NCBI GenBank assembly: GCA_022495995.1
Contig: JAFEMH010002432.1
Location: 248,001 to 312,000 of the forward strand
From: Adenophora triphylla var. japonica
Taxonomy: Eukaryota > Streptophyta > Magnoliopsida > Asterales > Campanulaceae
Direction of reading: 5' to 3'
Length of the DNA stretch: 64,000 bases
Part shown: piece after piece, positions 22,617 to 33,454 of the stretch
Numbering within the stretch: position 1 is the stretch's first letter
How the letters are laid out: each line of letters starts with the position of its first letter
Translations under genes and position numbers: made by a program
Notes under the pieces: generated by a model
The model's input: only the letters and a program-made list of their open reading frames with translations
Database searches by the model: none
Told to the model about the DNA's origin: nothing

Positions 22617-23146
22617 TAGGGTTTAGGGTTTAGGGTATAGGGTTTAGGGTATATGGTATAGGGTTTAGGGTGTAGGGTTTAGGGTTTAGGGTATAGGGTA
22701 TAGGGTATAGGGTATAAGGTTTAGGGTTTAGAGTTTAGGGTTTAGGGTATAGGGTTTAGGGTTTAGGGTATAGGGTTTAGGGTTTAGGGTTTAGGGTTTT
22801 GGGTATAGGGTTTAGGGTATAGGGTATAAGGTATAGGGTATAGGGTATAGGGTATAAGGTATAAGGTATAGGGTATAGGGTATAAGGTTTAGGGTATAGG
22901 GTGTAAGGTTTAGGGTTTAGGGTATAAGGTTTAGGGTATAGGGTTTAGAGTATAAGGTTTAGGGTTTAGGGTTTAGAATTTAGGGTTTAGGATATAGGGT
23001 TTAGGGTATAGGGTTTAGGATTTAGGGTATAGGGTTTAGGGTATACGGTATAAGGTATAGGGTATAGGGTATAAGGTTTAGGGTTTAGGGTTTAGGGTAT
23101 AGGGTTTAGGGTTTAGGGTATAGGGTATAGGGTATAAGGTATAGGG
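22617..23146. repeat. Interstitial telomere-like array, block 2
   Basis: TTTAGGG, TATAGGG and TATAAGG heptamers as in block 1. With the preceding trinucleotide block it forms one unit of a higher-order repeat of about 1.1 kb. Confidence 0.88.
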
Positions 23147-23462
23147 TATTGGTGGTATTGATGGTGGTGGTGTAGACTAGTAGTAGTGGTATTGGTAGGA
23201 GTGGTAGTGGTAGTAGTGGTAGTGGTAGCGGTAGTAGTGGTGGTGATAGTAGTAGTAGTGGTAGTAGTAGTGGTGGTGGTATTGATGGTGGTGGTGTAGA
23301 CTAGTAGTAGTGGTATTGGTAGGAGTAGTAGTGGTAGGAGTGGTAGTGCTAGCGGTAGTAGTGGTGGTGGTAGTAGTAGTAGTGGTAGTAGTAGTGCTGG
23401 TGGTGGTAGTAGTGGTGGTGGTAGTAGTAGTGGTAGTAGTGGTGGTGATAGTAGTAGTAGTG

Positions 23463-23494
<32 letters not shown>

Positions 23495-23685
23495 GGTGGA
23501 CCGTGGTGGTAGTAGTGGTGGTGGTAGTGGTAGCGATAGTAGTGGTGGTGATGGTGGTGGTGGTGTAGACTAGTAGGAGTGGTAGACTGGTAGTAGTGGT
23601 GGTGATAGTAGTAGTAGCGGTAGTAGTAGTAGTAGTGGTGGTGGTGGTAGTAGTGGTGGTGGTGGTGTAGACTAGTAGGAGTGGT
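23147..23685. repeat. GTA/GTG trinucleotide array, block 3
   Basis: Second copy of block 2 in the higher-order repeat. The corresponding positions 22195 and 23310 are 1115 bp apart. Confidence 0.85.
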
Positions 23686-23990
23686 ATAGGGTTTAGGGTA
23701 TAGGGTTTAGGGTATAGGGTATAGGGTTTAGGGTTTAGGGTATAGGGTATAGGGTTTAGGGTATAAGGTTTAGGGTTTAGGGTATAGGGTATAAGGTATA
23801 GGGTATAGGGTATAAGGTTTAGGGTTTAGGGTTTAGGGTATAGGGTTTAGAGTATAAGGTTTAGGGTTTAGGGTTTAGGGTATAGGGTTTAGAGTATAAG
23901 GTTTAGGGTATAGGGTTTAGAGTATAAGGTTTAGGGTATAGTGGATAGAGTTTAGGGCTTAGGGTTTAGGTTTAGGTTTAAGGTATAAAG
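23686..23990. repeat. Interstitial telomere-like array, block 3
   Basis: Shorter TTTAGGG/TATAGGG block, ending in degenerate GTTTAGGTTTAAGG before AT-rich sequence. Confidence 0.85.
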
Positions 23991-24456
23991 TTATAAATTT
24001 TGAAAGAAATAAAACTTAAGAAAAGAGAGTATATAAAATAAAAAAGGGACGGTACCCTTAAATTTTATTGATTAACATAAAATTACAAAGAGGGGGACAA
24101 TCAACCTTACCCGTTTAATTTTCTAACGGTTTTTGAATAAACAAGTTAACTTTTTAACGCTTTTTTGAAAAAACGATTAACTTTTTAACAGATTCTGTTA
24201 ATTTGTATACTGTATATTAACTTTTTTTTTTCAATTATTTTTTTTGGATAAAGAAGACTATTTTAAACTTTTGTTTACTATATACATTTTTTGCAAAAAG
24301 TTATATAAAAAAAGTTATGAATTATGAAAGAAATAAAACTTAATTTTTTTAAAAGAAACGAAAGTATATAAAAGAAAAAAAGGACGATATCCTTAAATTT
24401 TATTGATTAAAATAAAACATGTATTTAGACAAAAATTTTAATTCTAAAATGACATA
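23991..24456. repeat. AT-rich dispersed repeat
   Basis: Non-coding. Contains GAAAGTATATAAAA and GGACG(G/A)TA(C/T)CCTTAAAT words in two copies. Similar words occur at 13850-13910, 40850-41130 and in the tandem array at 44865-46125, so this is a dispersed repeat family. Confidence 0.5.
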
Positions 24457-24735
24457 CTCCCTCCGTCCCATTACAATCCACACACTTTCCTTTTTGGGCG
24501 TCCCACTACAAATCACATACAGTACTTCCTAAAAAGAAAAATTTTTATCACTATTCCCTTCACTCATTCTCTCTCCTACATTATTTTAATACTCACAACA
24601 CCATTATAATTTACTATTCCCTCCACTCATTCTCTCTCCTATTTTACTTTTACACTCACAACATTTATATCATTATTTTTTTCCTTAATCTACGCGTAAA
24701 CAGTAACTGTACACCATGTAATGGAACGGAGGGAG
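24457..24735. mobile_element. Stowaway MITE inside the CACTA element
   Basis: CTCCCTCCGTCCCATTA start, GGAACGGAGGGAG end, TA on each side, 279 bp. Confidence 0.85.
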
Positions 24736-24784
24736 TATATTTTGAATCGGAGAGGGAGTATAATAATAAATACTATTATTCACC

Positions 24785-24819
<35 letters not shown>

Positions 24820-24869
24820 AATAAAACACACACTCTTTCTCTCTCTAAACAAAACAAAACACACAGTCT

Positions 24870-25325
24870 CTCTTCTCCATTTCTCTCACCCAAGCCTCCC
24901 CCACCACGCCTCACCCTCTCTTACCGCCCCTCCATTTTGGCCAAGTTGAGGCGGCCGCCTGTCTCCATCTGAGGCTGGCGCCTCACCACCAGTAACTTCC
25001 TCCGTGAAATGCCAATTTGAGGCCGCCGCTGGCTCGAATGAGGTGGCGCCTCGGCCTTACCCCGCCCCCAATTTTTTCAATTCCCGCCCTTTCCTCTCTC
25101 AAATATTTTAACATTGGCGCCGCTCCCCTTTTCCCCCAAATTACAACGCCCTTTTCCCCCAAATTACAACGCGAGTCTCCCCCATTTCCAATCCTTCAAG
25201 CGGATGTCCGTCACCGACGATAATCGGCTCTGGTGGCCCGGTCGTTCCCGTACTTCAAGGAGCTCGTCTTTGGTTTGCTTTGCGAAGGGTTTGGGACTAG
25301 TGTACTTGCTATTGTAGCCAGTGAG
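24870..25325 (+). pseudogene. Captured 5' exon region of an unidentified gene
   Basis: A CT-rich leader (24790-24880) precedes GC-richer sequence. A frame at about 25225-25317 reads [17 protein letters not shown] then TSVLAIVAS and runs up to a GTGAGT donor at about 25320. The following 340 bp look like intron. An upstream TAA near 25219 breaks the frame. It reads like a real N-terminal exon carried by the CACTA element, but I cannot identify it. Confidence 0.4.
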
Positions 25326-25676
25326 TGCTGGTAAATTTCTAGGGTTCCCTAATTTCACATTTCAGTTCATTTTGGGGTTTACTTTTTGATTGGGTTCTTT
25401 GTTAAATATTTAGATATGTTTGAAAATCTGAAATCCTTCCATTTTTAGCTTCATTTGCTCATTTTTCACTTTCTTGGAGTTGGATATGTTTGAAAATCTG
25501 GATGTTTGATGAATTTAGCTAGGTTAAAACAATGAATGAATTTAAGGCTTGATCTATTGTAGAAACAGTATATTTTCTTTGCAACCAATTACTTTTGATC
25601 TTCTGTTAGATTTGTTTTCCATTCAACTGTGTATGAAAAGGACTCTGTTTTTATTCTGGTTGATAATACTTTCAAG

Positions 25677-26191
25677 GATATTCTCCATTGGGTTCTCCTG
25701 GTTCAACATTTCTCAAGAGTGAGGTTCTTAAGCATCCCATTCTACCTGAAGTTGCTGAGAAATTAGGCAAGAGTCCTGCACAGGTTGCTCTTCGCTGGGG
25801 CCTGCAGATGGGTCATAGTGTAATTCCCAAGAGTGTAAATGAGTCTCGGATCAAAGAAAACTTTGACATCTTTGATTGGTCGATTCCAGAGGACTTATTT
25901 GCCAAGTTTTCTAACATTGAACAGGCGAGTCGTCTCTCTCTCTCTCTCTGCACTTTGTTTTTTCTAATGCGACTGATTTTATCTTTTTGAAATTTGTAGT
26001 GTTCATTGGCACAAGAGTCTGTTTGCACTCCTTATATTTGTTACGTTGTTTTTGAAAATTTGCAGGCAAGGCTACTCAGAGGGACTAGCTTTATCGGTGA
26101 GAGCGGCCAGTACAAGAGTGTTGAGGAACTCTGGGACGGTGAGATATGGGAATGCGAAGTGCTTAAAAGGCATGATTTTCTGTTTGATTAA
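25677..26191 (+). pseudogene. Captured C-terminal exons of an AKR4C-type aldo-keto reductase
   Basis: Exon 1 (25677-25924) encodes [45 protein letters not shown] and [17 protein letters not shown]. This is the C-terminal part of plant NADPH-dependent aldo-keto reductases, including the K-S-x-x-x-R-I region that contacts the NADPH phosphate. Exon 2 (26066-26191) continues in phase with ARLLRGTSF and YKSVEELWDGEI. The intron starts GC, not GT (CAG|GCGAGT), and ends TTGCAG. The family normally stops right after WDGEI; here a TGG replaces the stop and 16 further codons follow. The N-terminal barrel and catalytic tyrosine are absent, so no enzyme activity is possible. Confidence 0.85.
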
Positions 26192-26542
26192 GTGCAAAAT
26201 GAGATAAACTTTCCAAGCTTTAAGTAAACTTAGGATGCTTGATTTTGTTTTGAGAATCATTTTCGTTTGATGCCCAAGTTTTGGGCGGCAAATACGAGAA
26301 TGTTCTTGGAGATCTCAGACATTGACTTTAATAATTGATGCCAATCAATTCATAATCTCGGATTTCTTGCTCTTCTTGTGCGTTTTTGTGTTCTGCTGTG
26401 TTTTGCATTATACTCCGTAAAGCCGATTATTAGTATTTGCTAGAGTAAGATAAACGATATAAGCCGATACAAAATTATTTGGCTGTTAGAAAGTTGGAAC
26501 TAGGAACTAGCATAGAGAGCAGTGAAAACCCGAATCACGTAA
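26192..26542. other. Captured 3' flank or spacer, no gene seen
   Basis: Probably the 3' UTR and downstream sequence that came with the aldo-keto reductase fragment. No further coding motif. Confidence 0.35.
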
Positions 26543-26687
26543 TCAGTGTCGGTAGAATTTCCTTGACAATGCTGCAACTAAGGAGCTCATCCCTCCATTC
26601 ACACAATCTAGGAAACTTCTCTCTTGTCGTAATTTGACCCCATTGATCTCTTCCATCAGTTTAAGCCAATGCACAATCTTAGTTCAA
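26543..26687 (-). pseudogene. Captured antisense coding fragment, unidentified
   Basis: Minus strand: after an AACTAAG that could be an acceptor, a frame of about 46 codons contains IVHWLKLMEEINGVKLR and SFLDCVNGGMSSLVAAL and ends at TGA 26543-26545. It is the only captured piece in the CACTA element on the opposite strand. I do not recognise the protein. Confidence 0.4.
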
Positions 26688-26891
26688 GTATACAACTTCA
26701 CTTGTATAAAAATGAAAAGTGGTCTCGCTCAATCTAGGATGATTTATAAAAATAATAAAAAATAAGTTCCTGTTATTGCATTTGGAGTACGAGATATGAA
26801 AAATGAAAAGGGTGATAATTCTACAGTATAGTCATAACTTTTGGCATCCAATTTCCTAATTTCTCTTTATTTATAATTATGAATCTCGAGG

Positions 26892-26944
26892 ACTACGGGA
26901 GATTGAGCTGCACAACAACAACCAGAACCTCCGTGCTAAGGTTC

Positions 26945-26998
<54 letters not shown>

Positions 26999-27225
26999 AG
27001 CACGAGACACATTTGAAAACGTGTTTACGTGGTGACATTACTGGTTTGATGTATGCGAGATAGCCGAGAACGAAAGAGCTCAAGCGGCAAATGAAGCTTG
27101 ATGCACAGCGATTCGACTTTGAGCTCGTGCCACTCCAACCTTTCGATGCACGAAACTACCTACAAGTTAATGGTCTTCAACCAAATAATAACTACTCTTG
27201 CCAAGATCAAACTCCCTTCGGTTGG
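26892..27225 (+). pseudogene. Captured exons of an AGAMOUS-clade MADS-box gene
   Basis: The first exon piece ends at 26940 and encodes LREIELHNNNQNLRAK, the end of the K domain, followed by a GT donor and a CT/CA-rich intron. The second exon begins at 27060 with IAENERAQ. After a small frameshift near 27085 it encodes [16 protein letters not shown] and [15 protein letters not shown], the AG motifs I and II of the C-class MADS C-terminus. No MADS DNA-binding domain is present. The fragment therefore cannot bind DNA but could interfere at the RNA level if transcribed. Confidence 0.83.
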
Positions 27226-27475
27226 TGTAAGAATCTCTGTTCTTACATTTAATTATTTCAGTTTTATCATACAGTCTTTCCATAATCCCCAACACTAATA
27301 ATTACAATAACTATGTCCCAGGTAATATGTTTGAAGTGCTTGTGATATTATTTATGATGTTCTTATTTCGTGTGGACGAGAAATACTTTCATGTGCTCAT
27401 GCCCCTTGGTATATATTCTTACACCACTACCACTGTTTTGTCAACTTTAAACTAACCGGGAAGTTTTCTTGCGGG
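27226..27475. other. Intron-like sequence between captured fragments
   Basis: AT-rich sequence of intron character between the MADS and SF3B4 pieces. The junction between the two donor genes must lie here but is not evident. Confidence 0.35.
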
Positions 27476-27541
27476 GATGTGGATGAGAAACTTCTTTATG
27501 ATACATTCAGTGCATTTGGAGTCATTGTTTCAAATCCCAAG
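27476..27541 (+). pseudogene. Captured exon of splicing factor SF3B4 (SAP49)
   Basis: One exon of 22 codons reads DVDEKLLYDTFSAFG then VIVSNPK and ends at a GT donor (CCCAAG|GTCAGA). This matches the second RRM of the U2 snRNP protein SF3B4. The expected acceptor AG is changed to GCGG. No other SF3B4 exon is visible. Confidence 0.75.
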
Positions 27542-28267
27542 GTCAGACTTCTTCCTTCTATTTTAGTATTTTACTGGTGCATGATCTTAAAGCTACTTCT
27601 GAAATTGTTACAAACATTTATGACCTTATATTATCTGGAAAAGCATTTGTGATCCTGGAAACATTTACATACTTACATTTCTTGTGTGAAAGGCCAAAGC
27701 ATGAATTACCCCTCACAGTACCCTCTGAATCTGACTTGATCCCCTCCATCGAAATTTATCCCGCTCACATACTTAGGTTTGATCCAAACTAAAACCTTGG
27801 TCAGGACAGACATTATAAAGGCTGACAGAAGTTAGGGCATGCCAGTCACACGATGGGTAGTTTAGTAATTATCCTTTGTTTAAATTTCTGAAACCCATTA
27901 TTATTTTTATTGTTTTCCCTTTATCTCTTCCTTCATGATCCATTCAAGTTCTTCCCACCTCTCCCTCTGTAGTAGTCTGTCTTGTTTCTCAAGACCATTT
28001 CAAATAAAGGGAAATAGGGGCTTTGTTGTTTCAAAGGAACATGGTGTATGGAAAGAAAGGGAGAATCTTCTGCTCAATTTTACTGACATTGTCTTCTGTT
28101 ACTCGAGTTTCATGTTTGGTTTATGTTGTATTATTAGCAAGGTAGAACGCCGTTTCAAAGCTGGAAACTGACAGTTATAAACTCTGATTAAGTAGGAATG
28201 TTCACATTTTGTAGCTATAATTGGACATCCCTTGATTTTTATTTTATCTTTTTCAAATTGTTTGTAG
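27542..28267. other. Intron-like sequence upstream of the CPN60 exons
   Basis: No protein motif that I recognise. Probably introns of the SF3B4 and CPN60 donors and a junction between them. Open frames at 27577-27792 and 27935-28171 lack family signatures. Confidence 0.35.
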
Positions 28268-28588
28268 GTAATAACTGAAGAGCTTAGCCTGAACCTTGAA
28301 AAGGTTGAACCAGAACTGCTCGGCTCTTGTAAAAAGGTAAATCTCATTTCTCCTTCCCCTAGACCAATATGACTAAATAATCTATTTCTATCATCTGATT
28401 TGTACTTCGGGCTCTACAATCTTTTGTAGGTTACTATATCAAAGGATGACACAGTTGTTCTTGATGGAGCTGTTGACAATAAAGCCATTTTAGAAAGACG
28501 CGAGCAATTACGATCGACAATGGAATTGAGCACTTCTGATTATGACAAGGAAAAACTTCAAGAGAGACATGCAGCCAGCGGTTGCTGA
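28268..28588 (+). pseudogene. Captured exons of mitochondrial chaperonin CPN60 (HSP60)
   Basis: Exon a (28268-28336, 23 codons) encodes VITEELSLNLEKVEPEL, with TTTGTAG acceptor and AAG|GTAAAT donor. Exon b (28430 on) encodes [32 protein letters not shown] and [12 protein letters not shown]. These match the apical-to-intermediate region of the group I chaperonin, in phase. After LQER the similarity stops and a TGA follows at 28586. ATP-binding segments are absent, so it is non-functional. Confidence 0.85.
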
Positions 28589-29018
<430 letters not shown>

Positions 29019-29029
29019 AATGTGTTTTA

Positions 29030-29530
29030 GAGACGGCAAATTCTGTAGCCAAAATGAAGATTCTGTCTCTAAATCGTGTTTAGAGACATATTTGTTCCGT
29101 AGCTAATTCGTGGGTGCAGGTTGGTCGCTAAATTGGGCGTCGCTGTTTTGTAGCTAATTTAGAGACATATATGTCTGTCTCTAATTTAGAGACAGATATG
29201 TCCGTCTCTAATTTAGAGACAAATTTGTCCGTCTCTAAATTAGAGACGGATTTGTCCGTCTCTAAATTAGAGACGGACATGTCCGTCTCTAATTTAGAGA
29301 CGGGCATATCTGTCTCTAATTTAGAGACGGATATGTCCGTCTCTAAATTAGAGACGGATATGTCCGTCTCTAAATTAGAGACAGATATGTCCGTCTCTAA
29401 AACAGCTACAAAACAGCGACGCCCAATTTAGCGACGAACCTGCACCCACGGAATAGCTACGGAACAAATCCGTCTCTAAACACGATTTAGCTACGGAATC
29501 TTCATTTTAGCTACGGAATTTGCCGTAGCT
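29030..29530. repeat. CACTA right subterminal repeats
   Basis: TTAGAGACGGA(C/T)ATGTCC units in alternating orientation. The outer part holds a large inverted pair: GGGTGCAGGTTGGTCGCTAA (29113-29132) faces its complement at about 29427-29448. Confidence 0.85.
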
Positions 29531-30132
29531 AAAATCGTTTTTCCTTGTAGTGAAATTTCAAATCGAACCAAATCATGAAAATCAAATCGAACCGAATCAT
29601 ACCGCCATGGTTTGGTTCGGTTTGGTTCGAACCACAGTTTGATTTTACGGTTCTAACTGTTGTTTAAACGACAGTTCAAACCATGAAATAGAACACGACT
29701 TAAACCATTAATTAGAACATGATTTCAGACTACACAATTTATAGTCATGTTTGTTTGAATTTTTCAGAAATAGCATAATGAAGAGATTCAAAATTTAAAT
29801 GAAATAGTGCTTCAATGTTTATGATAACAACATTCCATTTTATTAACTGTAATGGTATGTGATAAAAAGTGAATTAATATTAATACAGAAAGATTAATCA
29901 AAAGAAAAAAGGTTATGGGCTAAAACTCATATTTAGAATTAGGAGTTTTCAAATCTAACCGTGAGATGGAGATGAAAGATATGCATATTTATGGTTAATA
30001 TTGAACGATTTGACAATTTTTGAAATCAAATCAAACCACTATTACTTGAAAATCAAACTAAACCGCGCGGTTTGGTTTGGTTCGGTTCCGAACCGCAGTT
30101 TGGACCGAACCACTTTCACCCCTACTACTCAC

Positions 30133-30358
30133 TTGGAGAGAAGAAGTTGGGCCTAAAAGAATGTGTTCAATTGAATGTGTGAATACTGATTCTAGCCCAA
30201 GTAGTTAGTTGTAACTCCATTTGTTTTGGGCTGAAATATCATACTGTATTTGGATTGGTTCATTAAACAGCCCAATCCAATAAACTTTACTAGGCCTTTG
30301 TTTAAAGAATCTTTGATCTATTGTGAATTTGTGATCATTTAGCTAAAAAAAAAAAAAG
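30133..30358. other. Flanking sequence, partly duplicated downstream
   Basis: From about 30248 to 30345 this sequence reappears at 32302-32396. No gene. Confidence 0.5.
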
Positions 30359-30463
30359 GGCAAATTATAAAATAGGAACTAAATTTCACCATAGGTATCA
30401 ATTTGGGGGCTGACTTTTTAATTTTGGCAATTTAGGGCCTAACGTCACATTTTTTGCTCAATT

Positions 30464-30502
<39 letters not shown>

Positions 30503-33213
30503 AAATTCGTTAAAAAAGTCAATTAATTTACATGTGACTTGCATGTGATAACCAAATTTGATTAATTTTATATGGATAATTATTTTAAAGAGTCAAAGTA
30601 AGCTTATCTAAATGAAAGGGATGTAAATAAAAACAAAATATTTTCTGTCTGAGAACTTAGTCCTATTTTTTTATTTTGAAGATTATAACTCACCTGAATT
30701 TTTATTTCCAAACCCAATCATCCCCCACCCCACTCTTCATCTTCTCCACTAGTCCACCCCATGGCCACCCTGCCTGATTGGAACCTTTTCCTCCACCAAT
30801 GCTCCCTTCTAAATGCCTTCACCTTTACTCTTCTAAATCAGATCTCTCTCTCTCTCTCTCTTAATCAATCTTTCTCTCTCTAAAAAATCAAGTCCTAACC
30901 TATAAACCCACCTTAAAAAACGAATTCATTTGATTGTATGTACGTGTTTTCGTGCTTATGCGTTCATGTTCTTAAGTGTGTATACGTGTTTTTTTTTTTT
31001 TGTTGAAAATATTAAGACGGAAAATATGGTGGTTTGGAGGTGTATTTTTTTTTAATTGCTTGCATATTTGGTGGGCTGGGGGTATTAAGAGCTCGAATAT
31101 GAAAAAATGAGAACATGAAAAAATGAGAACGTGGTGGCTGATCGTAGGGTAATGAATCTTGAAGAGAGTAGGAGGAAAAGGGTGATGATGGTGGTGGTGG
31201 CAGATGGGTGGTTGGAAAAAAGGAAGAAGGGTGGTTGGAAAAAAAGTAAGAAGAAGGGTAAGGGGGAGTGAGGGTATTTGGGGGAAATGAATTATTAGTT
31301 TTGTAGATAATTATTGATTTAATTTCTTATATAAAGATTTTTTTAGTAATAACAAATATTTTTTGTATAAAAAAAGTAATATAAAATAGTTATCAATATT
31401 GAAGAAAATAATTTTGTTTTAATCTTTATATTTCAAACGTAAATTCTTTATAGGGATAATGATAAAATAGGGTCTGAAGTAAATAGGGTGTTATTAGAAC
31501 GGACCCTCACGTTTATTTTCCAAAACATGGCCTTAAATGAAAAATGTTCGTCAGTTTGGGGCTTTTTGACGAAAATCGTCATAAAACTCGTTAATCAACC
31601 ATGTGTCGAGCACGTGATTAACAAAATGAATTGGTTTGAAGTTTATATAAGATATTAAGGGATTTAATGCAAATATTTGAAAATGAATGGGTTCGGTGAA
31701 AAACTAAATCCCTAAAATCCAAATCCCTCCCCATTCTCAATTAAGAAATTGCACTCCACCCCCAACTCGTTCCCAACCACCCATTCCCAACCACGCCTCT
31801 TTTCACAACCCCCCCCCCCCACCCCAACTGCCGCCACCACTTCCTCCCCCAAAAATCATGCTAGCCGGAGTCATGATATCAGTCGCCGACCTCAAATTCT
31901 ATTTCTAGTTAAAAAATATATCTAAAAAAAATTATACTATTTATTAAGTATACCTGCAAATAAGATTACTTCATTTCCACCTTTGCTATTAATAAATCCT
32001 ATTACTAGTTAAGTGGTAAACTGTTAAAGTTTATCACTAAAAATCAAGTTTCAAATCCCACAAGATACAAATAATTTCAAATTATTTTTAGTCTCTAATA
32101 TGAGAAATACACTCTTTTTCAAAATCTTAATTAAACTCTTTTATAATCAAGTTAATTTTTTTGCCTCTATTATAATAAATTGTTTTTTCTTTTTAAATAT
32201 TTTTATATTTGATTTCTTTTGCTCATTATCTTAATTAATATATAAGAATTTTATTTATTATCTATTAATTTTTTTATCGTTTATTGTTTGTAAAAAAGTA
32301 AATTTGGATTGGTTCATTAAACAGCCCAATCCAATAAACTTTACTAGGCCTTTGTTTAAAGAATCTTTGATCTATTGTGAATTTGTGATCATTTATAAAA
32401 AAAAAAAAAAGAAGGTAAATTATAAAATAAGGACTAAATTTCACAGATAGGTACCAAGCTCTAACTTATAAACCCACCTTTAAAAACGAATTCCTTTGAT
32501 TGTATGATTGTATGTACGTGTTTTCGTGCTTATGTGTTCGTGTTCTTATATGTGTATATGTTTTTTTTTTTTTTTTTTTTGTTGAAAATATTAGGACGGA
32601 AAAAATGGTGGTTTGGAGGTGGTTTTTTTTTTTGATTGATTGCATATTTGGTGGGGTGGGGGAGTATTAAGAGCTCGGATATGGAAAAAGGAGAACGTGG
32701 TGGCTGATCATCAGAGGGTAATGAATCTTGAAGAGAGTAGGAGGAAAAGGGTGATGGGCGGCTGGAAAAAAGGAAGGGTGGTTGGAAAAAAAAGGAAGAA
32801 GAAGGGTTGAAGGGGGGAGTGAGGGTATTTGGGGGAAATGAATTATTATATTTGTAGATAATTGATTTAATTTCTTATATAAAAGATATTTTTAGTAATA
32901 ATAAAGAATTTTTGTAAAAAAAAAAAAGTAATAGGAAATAATTAATAATATTGAAGAAAATAAATTTGTTTTACTCTCTATATTTTAAAATTGCATTTAA
33001 CCCCTTTTAAACAACTATCCATGTAAAATTAATCTAATTTGGTCATCACGTGCAAGTCACTTGTAGCTTAACTAACTTTTTTTAACGAATTTCGTCAAAA
33101 AGACATTAACTGAGCAAAAAAATGTCACGTTAGGCCCTAAATTGTCAAAATTGAAAAGTAAGCCCCGAATTGGTACCTCTCCATGAACTTTAGGCCTTAT
33201 TTTGTAATTTGCC
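30359..33213. mobile_element. Long-TIR Mutator-like element, rearranged
   Basis: About 230 bp at the left (GGCAAATTATAAAATAGG..., 30359-30600) are inverted at the right (33000-33213). Both contain a GGGCCTAACGTCAC block. Flanks are A-rich, so a target duplication cannot be judged. There is no transposase. Inside, a partial copy of another MULE lies at 31456-32301, followed by a second copy of the element's own left flank and left arm (32302-32985). Confidence 0.62.
31456..32301. mobile_element. Partial, internally deleted relative of the MULE at 17249
   Basis: 31456-31894 matches 17249-17705, then jumps to sequence matching 18756-19193, which lies inside the hAT nested in the first MULE. Right TIR and hAT ends are missing. 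It must derive from a copy that already contained the hAT. Confidence 0.75.
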
Positions 33214-33454
33214 AAAAATAAATAAATCAAAAACTCTAAATTAACAGAATACACAATGTTCACAATACACTTATCTTTTTCAACAACAATTCATGAATGA
33301 GAGTAACAGAGTTGGAACATATATAAGCTCACATTTTTATATAAATACAGCAAGCAATAATAATTATAATAACTCAACAGCTTTACACAAACAGCACCAC
33401 CATAATTCCAAACTCAACAGAATAAATATATAAAGAAAGAAGCTGCTCCAATAT

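Noticed and set aside
20633..23573. Open frames coding poly-Thr or poly-Val with Gly/Ser tails
   Set aside because: They are translations of the GTA/GTG trinucleotide arrays, present on both strands and in several frames, with no gene signals.
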